Below are positions 8,734-15,200 of a stretch of DNA of 40,153 nucleotides, piece after piece. The notes below the pieces were generated by a model. The model did no database searches. It was not told the DNA's origin and saw only the letters and a program-made list of their open reading frames with translations. The translations under genes and the position numbers were made by a program. Position 1 is the stretch's first letter; every line of letters starts with the position of its first letter. This stretch comes from Borreliella garinii (GTDB taxonomy: Bacteria; Spirochaetota; Spirochaetia; JABEVK01), in assembly GCA_020720765.1 (NCBI GenBank), contig DYOB01000012.1, forward strand, positions 1 through 40,153, written 5' to 3'.

Positions 8734-9522
8734 TTAATTCAAACAAATATCTCCTAATGGACCCGTGTAAATAGGCAACGTTGAATGTAAATCAACGAGA
8801 CGTTTTTGAACGATTTGAAAATACTTTTCAAGCGTTTCAAATCCAATAAAACAACGATTTAAACGCGCCGAAGCGAGAGCCGTTGTACCACTTCCCATGT
8901 AAGGATCCAGCACACATGCTCCCGGTCTTGAATAGGAACCCACGAGCCATTCAAAGAGTTCCAAGGGTTTCTGGGTAGGGTGAACCGGTTTGGCGACGGA
9001 ATCAAAACGAAGGACGCTCTTAGGGTGGCGATATCCATCATCTTCCCAGACAAAGTTTTCAGCTGCGGGGCCTCGAATGGCGTAGGTGTTGGAGGTGGAG
9101 CGATTTCGTGTCGGTGAACGCTTTTTGACCACAGACGGCACCTTGAGTGCCTGGTATGCCCCCGTGCGCGGATAAAAAACCAAAATCATCTCGTGGTTGC
9201 GCATGGGCATCTTCTTTGCATTAAGGAATCCGACTGCCCTGGTTTTTTCCCACACCAGGTCGTAGCGAAACCATTTCGGGTTTCCAAGGACCATTTCCAT
9301 ACCAAAACGGAAGGTTGCCGTAAGGACTACAGCGCCTTGAGGCTTGAGGAGCCGCACCCAATGCCTCCAAAGTTCTTTGATATCGGGCTTATTGTCCCAG
9401 GAACAATCAGTGATACCATACGGTGGATCGGTAAGGATAAGATCGATACTTTGGTCTGGAAGTGAATCCATACCCCTAAAGGTATCTCCAAGCATTAAAC
9501 GAATGTGAGGTGATTTGTTCAT
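8734..9522 (-). CDS. DNA methyltransferase, beta-class (N6-adenine or N4-cytosine)
   Basis: A 262-residue S-adenosylmethionine-dependent DNA methylase. Motif IV DPPYG is N-terminal (about residue 32) and motif I, DPYMGSGTTALAS, is C-terminal (about residue 204). That order defines the beta class, whose members methylate adenine N6 or cytosine N4. The target-recognition region lies between (about 110-165). No restriction enzyme gene is nearby, so this is an orphan phage methylase, likely protecting phage DNA or altering packaging or gene expression. It lies 50 bases upstream of the protease gene on the same strand. The recognition sequence cannot be deduced. Confidence 0.9.
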   Translation of the reverse strand: MNKSPHIRLMLGDTFRGMDSLPDQSIDLILTDPPYGITDCSWDNKPDIKELWRHWVRLLKPQGAVVLTATFRFGMEMVLGNPKWFRYDLVWEKTRAVGFLNAKKMPMRNHEMILVFYPRTGAYQALKVPSVVKKRSPTRNRSTSNTYAIRGPAAENFVWEDDGYRHPKSVLRFDSVAKPVHPTQKPLELFEWLVGSYSRPGACVLDPYMGSGTTALASARLNRCFIGFETLEKYFQIVQKRLVDLHSTLPIYTGPLGDICLN

Positions 9523-9728
9523 TCACGTGGTGTAACCAAATGCCTAAATGGAGTCAAGTGAAAGCAAGAAAACGCTGGCAGGAGCCCGGCAGGACCGGCG
9601 GCATCATCTTTATTTATAACTTTGGTAGCTTTACCTCAAATCAAAGTGCTTTTAATTTCAAGATAATGGAATACAACTTAGCCATGGATAAGCGGTTCCG
9701 CGACTTTGCTAAAGAGGCCGAACAGTAA

Positions 9729-10100
9729 TTATAGGTAGCAGAATGACTGTGGCGGGATGGTTGATCCCGTCACTTCTTTTAGTTTCAAGGGTAAGGGGTA
9801 CCGTTTAACTTCACCGACCTTAATCGCATAGCCCTTTTTCTTCCCTTCAAAATACTTACCGAAAAATTCCTTTGTTATACCAGCGCCTTCGCGAGAAGTC
9901 GTCCAAAGGTTTTTTGGGTGTGCACCAAGAATTCCTTCAATTTGAAATTCACCGATGACTCTCCCAATTGGCTTGGAAGCATATATAACTACGGTTGTTA
10001 TATTTGGCTTCTGGAATAGAACTTTCCTAAACTCATAGTGCTTGGAGCCGTTAAGTATCTTTTCCGCATATTCAGGTTTAATTGACAATAAGACTTTCAT
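9729..10100 (-). CDS. ASCH (PUA-like) domain protein
   Basis: A 123-residue protein with the full ASCH pattern: MKVLLSIKPEYAEKILNG, then HYEFRKVLF, VVIYASKP-GRVIGEF, LW-TSREGAGIT, and a PPQSFCYL terminus. ASCH proteins have a PUA-like barrel; some, such as YqfB, hydrolyse N4-acetylcytidine, while others are thought to bind RNA. The ATG at 10100 is chosen because AGGGGAAGGGG precedes it. It overlaps the upstream GNAT-PUA gene by 23 bases, implying coupled synthesis and joint function. Enzyme activity is unproven. Confidence 0.75.
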   Translation of the reverse strand: MKVLLSIKPEYAEKILNGSKHYEFRKVLFQKPNITTVVIYASKPIGRVIGEFQIEGILGAHPKNLWTTSREGAGITKEFFGKYFEGKKKGYAIKVGEVKRYPLPLKLKEVTGSTIPPQSFCYL

Positions 10101-11118
10101 TCCCCTTCCCCTCTTTAAATATAGCATAAAACTGTTCGTCTGATAGTTGAAGGAATCCAAAATATTGATCTCCATCCATTCCCACATGTTCTAACATCCA
10201 TCCTCGTGTTGGCCGTCTCGGGAGAGCATAGTTATAAGTGAACTTGATAATGGTATGGTATTTCTTTATTCTAAACTGTTCTCGAAGTTCTTCTTCCGTA
10301 AAGACGCTGTAGTCTAGAGTGTAGTCCAGAAAGGTTTCTGCTGTACTAAAGTTGTAAATGGATTTCACTTCCTCAACCATACAAACGGATGTAACAACAG
10401 AACGAAAATGAGCAGGCCCTGCATTGTCACTAGTCCGATAGATCAACAGAGTATCACCGCGCTCCAAAGTATTGGTACCTCTCATTCTGGTTAAATAAAC
10501 TTTGTGAATACTGTTTGTGTGAGAGATATCTTCAAGAATCTTTTTAGGGTCTTCCGTTTTTAAAATCGAATCCGGAAATAGTCGAGTATGCCATACTGGA
10601 TAAATTGAAAGAAGGAATTTGCGAGATTTAGAATCAATATATGGATAGTCTTTGATTTGATTTCCTGTAAGGAATCCCATTTTTTTTAATAATACTTGTT
10701 CTGTTCCGGAAGATGTTGTTTTCGTACCTTGTTTTCTGAAACCGTAGTTTTCCAGCAATTCAATCAAGCCGTGATGTTTCTCGAAAATCGTAGTGTAAAC
10801 TTCACTGCAGTTGTTAAGGAGGGCTGCGTCCAAAGCTTTCTTAATGAAGCGTTCACCCAATCGTGTTCCATGGGGATTAACTTTTAACGTCCCAATTTTT
10901 AGTCTTATTGTGGATTCACGTGATGGAGAAACATCGTCAAGAGAACCCGTCTCAATCTTCAGATAAAGAAATCCTTGTAATTCTCCATCATATAGAATGA
11001 AAAACGCTTCTTCTTCTGCCTTCTTAAGAAACCATCCCCGGAATTCTTTATAATCAGATTTCAAGGTATCAAAGAAAGGATCATTTAGATCGATATCCTT
11101 AAATTTGCTTCTATCCAT
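10078..11118 (-). CDS. GNAT N-acetyltransferase fused to a PUA/ASCH-like domain
   Basis: A 346-residue two-part protein. Residues about 30-150 look like a GNAT fold: IRLKIGTLKVNPHGTRLG contains the acetyl-CoA pyrophosphate-binding loop, and LIELLENYGFRKQG is the typical C-terminal strand-helix. Residues about 165-340 look like a PUA/EVE/ASCH-type nucleic-acid-binding barrel (KVYLTRMRGTNTLERGDTLL, then WMLEHVGMDGDQYFGFLQLS). The combination suggests acetylation of a nucleic acid or an RNA-bound target, with the overlapping downstream ASCH protein as partner. It sits in the accessory region between methylase and repressor, where phages carry defence or counter-defence cargo. The function is an inference. 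Confidence 0.65.
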   Translation of the reverse strand: MDRSKFKDIDLNDPFFDTLKSDYKEFRGWFLKKAEEEAFFILYDGELQGFLYLKIETGSLDDVSPSRESTIRLKIGTLKVNPHGTRLGERFIKKALDAALLNNCSEVYTTIFEKHHGLIELLENYGFRKQGTKTTSSGTEQVLLKKMGFLTGNQIKDYPYIDSKSRKFLLSIYPVWHTRLFPDSILKTEDPKKILEDISHTNSIHKVYLTRMRGTNTLERGDTLLIYRTSDNAGPAHFRSVVTSVCMVEEVKSIYNFSTAETFLDYTLDYSVFTEEELREQFRIKKYHTIIKFTYNYALPRRPTRGWMLEHVGMDGDQYFGFLQLSDEQFYAIFKEGKGNESLIVN

Positions 11119-11525
11119 TATTCCCCCATATTTAGAATACCCAGCTACTTAACTTCAATTGACCATCCCCTTCATTATCGAACTATTGTGTGAAGGGATT
11201 TAATTTCTATAAGCGATTCCATATCTTAGTACCTGAGCCACCTGTAAATGGCTCTCATTTGTTTCTCGTTTAGATCAGCTGATGGTACGAGACAATGTTT
11301 TCTAGGACTAATCAATAAATCTTTAAAACCGCTCATATCTTGTTTTCAAAAAACAGCCCTTTTAAGCCGATTTCCCAGGAAAACGTCTCTTTATACCAGC
11401 GGAGGGCGGGGTCGCGAATTTGAACGGTTTTTGAACGGGTCTCAGGGCAAATGGCGGCGTGAGGACAGCCCAGATTTACACCCAGGAGAAAGAAAAGCCT
11501 CTAACCTGTTGTAGGAGGACTAAAA
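11119..11525. other. intergenic region with no convincing gene
   Basis: About 400 bases separate the GNAT gene start from the small rightward ORF. It has a weak hairpin (GAGCCA/TGGCTC, 11235-11254), a short TGTTTT/AAAACA inverted repeat near 11,340, and a local direct repeat of TTTGAACGG around 11,420-11,440. An 88-codon open frame at 11248 has a Ser/Arg-rich composition and no ribosome site, so I do not call it. The region probably holds the promoter of the leftward GNAT-ASCH pair and that of the ORF at 11526. Confidence 0.4.
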
Positions 11526-11723
11526 ATGCTTGGCGATGTGATATTTATGGGTAATGCGATATATGTTCAAGTGAACGAAGGCGGCACCTTGATGAGGCTG
11601 GGGAAGCCAAGATGGTGGAGAGTTCTTAGTTTATTTATTCTCAGGGCGTTTGGAGGTATGCGTCACCCCAAAGAAGTCATCGATTACTTGACCCCTTGGC
11701 GCCGAATGAGAATCTTTAAATAG
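11526..11723 (+). CDS. small hypothetical protein
   Basis: A 65-residue frame with a textbook ribosome site (AGGAGG, seven bases before the ATG), which is why I include it. The protein has an N-terminal beta-like stretch, a central hydrophobic patch (WWRVLSLFILRAFGG) that could be a short amphipathic or membrane helix, and a basic C-terminus. I recognise no family. It converges with the membrane-protein gene at 11779 and sits among accessory genes, so a moron or anti-host role is possible. It could still be chance. Confidence 0.4.
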   Translation: MLGDVIFMGNAIYVQVNEGGTLMRLGKPRWWRVLSLFILRAFGGMRHPKEVIDYLTPWRRMRIFK

Positions 11724-11778
11724 AGAAGTGTCGAACTTTTGATCCCGAACGGGGCGTGGTCGATCTACTAACGTGACC

Positions 11779-12714
11779 TTATAGATTATCGAACGATTGC
11801 AGGTAGGCATGTAGGACCTGGTCATTCTTCATGCGTGCAATGATGTGCATGAAAACCGGTTTGCCTTTTCCATCTTCTACCGCGTCCATAATCCACTGGT
11901 AATTAGATTTTGAAAGGTAGTCTGCCAGAATATTCACGTGAGAGATTTCCTTTTTGGACTCAAGGTGAACTACATCAATAAAAGTGCCTTTACTTTCATC
12001 GATATCGATCCTGGCTATTCTGAAATGCCCCCTGATTACTTCATCTGTCTCTTCGTGGCGCGTCCTCTTAGCTGGCGGATTCGCCTGCTCAATTTCAGCG
12101 GGAGTTAGAGTAGTACCATTGATAGTTATCGTTTCTGGATTCGCAGCTACAAGCTTTCTCTGTACCGAGTCTCTAAAATCAACAGCGCTTTCAAAAATGT
12201 TTTCAAAAGTATGATATAGCTCTTTCTTGGTTTTTTCTTCCTCTAATGCTTTTCGTTGTTCGATTTCTGCCAGTTTCACCTTGGTGAGATTTCCCATGAT
12301 TCCAGAAACCAATTTTACAAGGACCCATGCGATGGAGACAATACCAATGCCTATGAGAATCTGCTCTCCGGTCATGTTCTTCAAAACCTCCGTAATATCA
12401 ATATTAATATCCGTCGAACCTTTACCCACCTTGATGTTGAGTTCAAGTTTCTTCTTCTCATCACGGGTGAGCCTTTTTCCCGCTCCCTTTGTCTTGGCGT
12501 AGATAGCATAGATCAATTCTTGAATTTCGAGTAGCCCTGCCATTGCCGAGCTTGGAAGAGAAGAATTAAACTTCTCCCCCTTAAAGGTTATATGAATGTT
12601 TAAAAGCTTGGGATCAATGACTATTTGAGCATCTTTCAAAGAATCGATATCTGCTATTGATTCGCTAAGAACCCTTTCAATTTCTTCTTCAGTATTGATT
12701 TCGATCTTCTTCAT
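11779..12714 (-). CDS. membrane-anchored protein of unknown function
   Basis: A 311-residue protein with one clear transmembrane helix near the middle (ILIGIGIVSIAWVLVKLVSG, about residues 119-138). The N-terminal part is acidic and alpha-beta (about 1-115). A charged coiled-coil-like helix (about 140-175) follows the membrane segment, and the C-terminal domain (about 180-311) is polar and beta-rich. There is no signal peptide, so the topology is uncertain. It lies beside the repressor on the same strand and could be expressed in the lysogen, the usual setting of superinfection-exclusion or abortive-infection genes. I do not recognise the family; the role is an inference from place and topology. 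Confidence 0.6.
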   Translation of the reverse strand: MKKIEINTEEEIERVLSESIADIDSLKDAQIVIDPKLLNIHITFKGEKFNSSLPSSAMAGLLEIQELIYAIYAKTKGAGKRLTRDEKKKLELNIKVGKGSTDINIDITEVLKNMTGEQILIGIGIVSIAWVLVKLVSGIMGNLTKVKLAEIEQRKALEEEKTKKELYHTFENIFESAVDFRDSVQRKLVAANPETITINGTTLTPAEIEQANPPAKRTRHEETDEVIRGHFRIARIDIDESKGTFIDVVHLESKKEISHVNILADYLSKSNYQWIMDAVEDGKGKPVFMHIIARMKNDQVLHAYLQSFDNL

Positions 12715-12782
12715 CTTCTCTCCTTAGTTCGAACACATATCCTCGACCCCAAGGAGCAGGTGAGAGATGCAAGTTTTCTCCA

Positions 12783-13619
12783 TCACCCCACCACTTTGAG
12801 TATACACCGAACGCGGCCAACAATCGAGACCTTGTCACGCTCCGGATCCGTGTCGAAGGGCTCATAAGCCTTGTTATCTGAAATCACCCGGTAACCTCCG
12901 GGGCGCATGGACACTCGCTTCACCAGGCTTGAATCGTTCATCCTGAGCACGTAAATACCGTCACCGTCCCAGCCGCCGATGTCGCACACTACCATGTCAT
13001 CCTCGGTCAAGGTAGGTTCCATGCTATCACCGCGAACCGGAAGGGCTGTCAAATGCGTCCCGTATCGCCTGAGTGCCTTGGGAACTTGGACCCAACCCAC
13101 CACCTCATCTGTTTCAGACAGAGATGCACCACCGCCAGCAGACACCGCCTGATCCAGCATCGGAATGCGGAACGCCCCAGGGCCGGGTGACTTCTCCAAA
13201 GGCAGGATAGGCGGGTCGCCGTTCTTTGGTCCCCACGTGTTTTGAAGTCGCGAGGCAAGCTGCTCAGCAGCCTCCACATGGTCGTCGACAGCCCTTTCAA
13301 CAGGGTCGTTGATGTCGCTAACTTCTCTCACAGTGAGAGAAGTTACATTTTTGTCATGCGTTGCATCCTGGGGCAAATTACTCACAGTGAGTAATTTAGA
13401 ATGGTTAAATACTGGACCAACCCCTGTAAGAAGCCAATCCGGATTAACTTTAAGTTTTTGAACCATGAGTTCTAGGAAGCCAGCTGATGGGTTTTTAGAC
13501 CTACCTTGCTCAATCTCTGATATTAGACCAGATCGCACACCAAGAATTCTAGCAAGGTCGGCTGATTTTAACCCGGCTTGAGTCTTTATCTCACTGATTC
13601 TACTCGACCAATCAGTCAT
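12783..13619 (-). CDS. LexA/CI-type phage repressor (HTH plus S24 peptidase)
   Basis: A 278-residue lysogeny repressor. An HTH_3-type DNA-binding domain occupies about residues 5-65 (helix-turn-helix ADLARILGVRSGLISEIEQG). A linker (about 70-140) follows, then a LexA-like S24 domain. The likely self-cleavage site is Ala161-Gly162 (AVSAGGG), with catalytic Ser199 in RGDSMEPTL and Lys234 in SSLVKR. Cleavage upon DNA damage should release lysis, unlike the Mu c repressor, which lacks this domain. It is divergent from the early operon, with the operators between. Two large palindromes lie in the linker-coding part of its own gene. Confidence 0.9.
   Translation of the reverse strand: MTDWSSRISEIKTQAGLKSADLARILGVRSGLISEIEQGRSKNPSAGFLELMVQKLKVNPDWLLTGVGPVFNHSKLLTVSNLPQDATHDKNVTSLTVREVSDINDPVERAVDDHVEAAEQLASRLQNTWGPKNGDPPILPLEKSPGPGAFRIPMLDQAVSAGGGASLSETDEVVGWVQVPKALRRYGTHLTALPVRGDSMEPTLTEDDMVVCDIGGWDGDGIYVLRMNDSSLVKRVSMRPGGYRVISDNKAYEPFDTDPERDKVSIVGRVRCILKVVG
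13319..13345. repeat. 27-bp perfect palindrome inside repressor gene (site 1)
   Basis: Arms of 13 bases (TAACTTCTCTCAC and its exact complement) flank a single central A at 13332. The core CTCACAGTGAG is shared with site 2. It lies in the linker-coding part of the repressor gene. The odd-centred symmetry is typical of binding sites for dimeric HTH repressors; in RNA it would form a long hairpin. A regulatory role is inferred. Confidence 0.8.
13375..13397. repeat. 23-bp perfect palindrome inside repressor gene (site 2)
   Basis: Arms of 11 bases (AAATTACTCAC and its exact complement) flank a central A at 13386, 54 bp from the centre of site 1, about five helical turns. Both sites encode Leu-Thr-Val in the repressor. 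The pair probably forms a cooperative operator for a dimeric regulator; which protein binds is unknown. Confidence 0.8.
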
Positions 13620-13654
13620 ATTTCACCAATTGCACGATATTTCACAAATACCCC

Positions 13655-13683
13655 TTGACAAAAACGATATATCGAACGATACT
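13655..13683 (+). promoter_or_regulatory. early operon promoter
   Basis: TTGACA (13655-13660), 17-base spacer, GATACT (13678-13683): a strong sigma-70-type promoter pointing to the Ner-like and transposition genes. Palindromic operators lie in the spacer and just after the -10, so repressor binding would block polymerase directly. Confidence 0.85.
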
Positions 13684-13693
13684 CGATATATCG
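13665..13693. promoter_or_regulatory. paired operator palindromes CGATATATCG
   Basis: The 10-bp perfect palindrome CGATATATCG occurs at 13665-13674 and 13684-13693, centres 19 bp apart. A half-like CGATAT occurs at 13635. They overlap the early promoter. They are the best candidate sites for the repressor and/or the Ner-like proteins and are distinct from the palindromes inside the repressor gene, so two regulators may act here. Confidence 0.75.
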
Positions 13694-13725
13694 GGCGTTC
13701 CTTTTGGAACGTTAACTTAAAAAAG

Positions 13726-13766
13726 AAGAGGGAGCGCACCTGGCCAGGTTCACCGCTCCCCCTCTT
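13726..13766 (+). promoter_or_regulatory. leader hairpin of early mRNA
   Basis: AAGAGGGAGCG pairs with CGCTCCC-CC-TCTT (two bulged C) around an inner self-complementary ACCTGGCCAGGT. The structure lies between promoter and first start codon and leaves GGACGGAG free for ribosomes. No U-run follows, so it is not a simple terminator. It may stabilise or regulate the early mRNA. Confidence 0.5.
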
Positions 13767-13782
13767 AAAGGACGGAGACAGT

Positions 13783-14070
13783 ATGACGCAGAAACCTAAT
13801 CTCGTCAAACCTTTTGCCTACGCACCGCCGGAAGAGCGGAAGGCGAAGGCAAAGTATTTAATGGCCCTTCGCGGGTTGAAGGTTATAAACCTTCACAAGC
13901 TGCTGGGATTCAAACCAGTGCGCGAAATGGTCGGTTACGTGCTGAACGGCAAGCGCAAGTCGGCCCGGCTGGAAGAACGGATCGCCACGGTTCTCGGCGT
14001 AACCCGCGAGGAGTTGTTCGGCAACTTGCCTCTGCGCATCTGGCGGATGAACGGCAAGGGGGTGGCCTGA
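13783..14070 (+). CDS. Ner-like early regulator, copy 1
   Basis: A 95-residue basic protein, first gene of the early operon, where Mu has ner, which shuts off repressor and early transcription. The fold looks helical with an HTH-like middle (LKVINLHKLLGFKPVREMVGYVLNGKR) and a C-terminal helix LEERIATVLGVTREELFG, typical of small Cro/Ner proteins. The ATG at 13783 follows GGACGGAGACAG at a good distance; an earlier in-frame ATG at 13630 would place the start before the promoter. It is duplicated in the next gene. Precise family is inferred. Confidence 0.65.
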   Translation: MTQKPNLVKPFAYAPPEERKAKAKYLMALRGLKVINLHKLLGFKPVREMVGYVLNGKRKSARLEERIATVLGVTREELFGNLPLRIWRMNGKGVA

Positions 14071-14360
14071 TGGACGCTCCCAAGTTTATTTACGCCCCGC
14101 CGGAAGAGCGGAAAGCAAAGGCGTGGTATCTGTTAGCCATAAGTAAGTTACAGGTGAGAGACCTGCACAGGCTTCTTTGCATTAGCCTGGATGTGAGCAT
14201 GGTCGGAAAGGTTCTCCGGGCTATACGCAAATCGGCCAGGCTGGAAGAACGGATCGCCACGGTGCTCGGCGTCACCCGAGAGGAGCTGTTCGGTAACCTG
14301 CCCTTACGCAACTGGCTCACGAACGGCAACGGGGGTGGGCTGGTGGACGCTCCCAAGTTT
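13817..14360. repeat. tandem gene duplication, about 272-bp period
   Basis: Copies at about 13817-14088 and 14089-14360 share long near-identical blocks, such as the CCGGAAGAGCGGAA segment and the segment encoding RLEERIATVLGVTREELF. The offset is 272-273 bases. Most differences are in third codon positions, so both copies have been kept under protein-level selection. Confidence 0.8.
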
Positions 14361-14561
14361 GGCCATATGTATCGAAGTCCCCGAAACGGGCTGGTCGTCA
14401 CCTGCGTACCCGCGCCGGAACCCATCCTGCCGGGCATGTTTGCCGGCGTGATTATCTACCCAGGACGCCTCTCCAAGTGGCACGTTCCGGGCGAGCTACA
14501 CCTTAATCATAGCACAGACGCCTTTGAGGAAGTCAAAGACATATCGGGGGTGGAAGGATGA
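14070..14561 (+). CDS. Ner-like early regulator, copy 2, with C-terminal extension
   Basis: A 163-residue protein whose residues about 6-90 are near-identical in parts to copy 1 (shared SARLEERIATVLGVTREELF). It then reads into a third unit beginning VDAPKFGHMYRSPR, which repeats its own MDAPKF N-terminus. Thus the C-terminal about 72 residues look like a once-separate gene (possible GTG start at 14343) fused by loss of a stop. That extension has a beta-rich pattern of unknown family. The start overlaps the preceding stop by one base. Confidence 0.6.
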   Translation: MDAPKFIYAPPEERKAKAWYLLAISKLQVRDLHRLLCISLDVSMVGKVLRAIRKSARLEERIATVLGVTREELFGNLPLRNWLTNGNGGGLVDAPKFGHMYRSPRNGLVVTCVPAPEPILPGMFAGVIIYPGRLSKWHVPGELHLNHSTDAFEEVKDISGVEG

Positions 14562-14581
14562 GTATTGCCTTCTACATCGGA

Positions 14582-15157
14582 TTAATTGTTGGTGGGATTG
14601 CTGGGCATATCATCGGGCTTGTCCTTTTTAACTTTTTCTTGGACAACGGGGCTCTTATCGTCAAAAAAGTGAAGAAGTTTGTCTACAGCATTCGACCCAC
14701 TGTAACGATTTATCTTTTCCCGAAGCACTTTCGCAACCTTATTAAAAGATTCGGAGAAGTCATCAATGAACTTCCATGTTACCGAAGACGGCTTAGAAGT
14801 GCATGCCCACTTATGTTCTCTTATTACCTCGATCAAATCAGAGAAACTTCTGGAAACCTCACTATGAGCCCAAATCTGGGTCTCAAAAGAAATATCTGTG
14901 AACTTATACAAGAGAGCAATAAGAAATTTCTCAGCACCATCAGAGGTAATGAGTTCATGAAAGATTTTATGAGGCGCGAATTTCGCTACTACAACAGAAA
15001 TCTTCTCATGCGCGCCAAGCCTCTTTGGAATCAGGTCATGGACAAGTTCATACCTCCTGACTACCCGCTCTTTGTGGAATATGAAGATCTGTGTGAGAAC
15101 AGTTCCAAGCAAGGTAATACCACCCCCAATAAGCGTTCCAATCAAAGCCTCCGACAT
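14582..15157 (-). CDS. small membrane protein on opposite strand (probable moron)
   Basis: A 191-residue protein with an N-terminal membrane anchor (ALIGTLIGGGITLLGTVLTQ, about 4-23) and a charged helical cytoplasmic part. The ATG at 15157 has an ideal AGGAGG seven bases upstream. The frame is transcribed against the early operon. A competing rightward frame (14558-15208) covers it but is Arg-rich and lacks a plausible fold. Small anchored proteins like this are often superinfection-exclusion or lysogenic conversion genes. The role is inferred. Confidence 0.65.
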   Translation of the reverse strand: MSEALIGTLIGGGITLLGTVLTQIFIFHKERVVRRYELVHDLIPKRLGAHEKISVVVAKFAPHKIFHELITSDGAEKFLIALLYKFTDISFETQIWAHSEVSRSFSDLIEVIREHKWACTSKPSSVTWKFIDDFSESFNKVAKVLREKINRYSGSNAVDKLLHFFDDKSPVVQEKVKKDKPDDMPSNPTNN

Positions 15158-15200
15158 GCTGATACCTCCTCTTCTAGTGTAGTGGATCCGGAGGCCAACC

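Noticed and set aside
1-9522. Contractile tail (Mu myovirus type)
   Set aside because: No sheath-like gene beside the tube gene; the tube has a lambda V-like Ig domain. A sheath beyond the left edge would be in an unusual place.
9510-9728. Rightward 72-codon frame between methylase and ASCH genes
   Set aside because: No ribosome site, mixed composition and start inside the methylase gene; likely chance.
11248-11514. Rightward 88-codon frame upstream of the small ORF
   Set aside because: No ribosome site and a non-protein-like Ser/Arg/Pro-rich composition.
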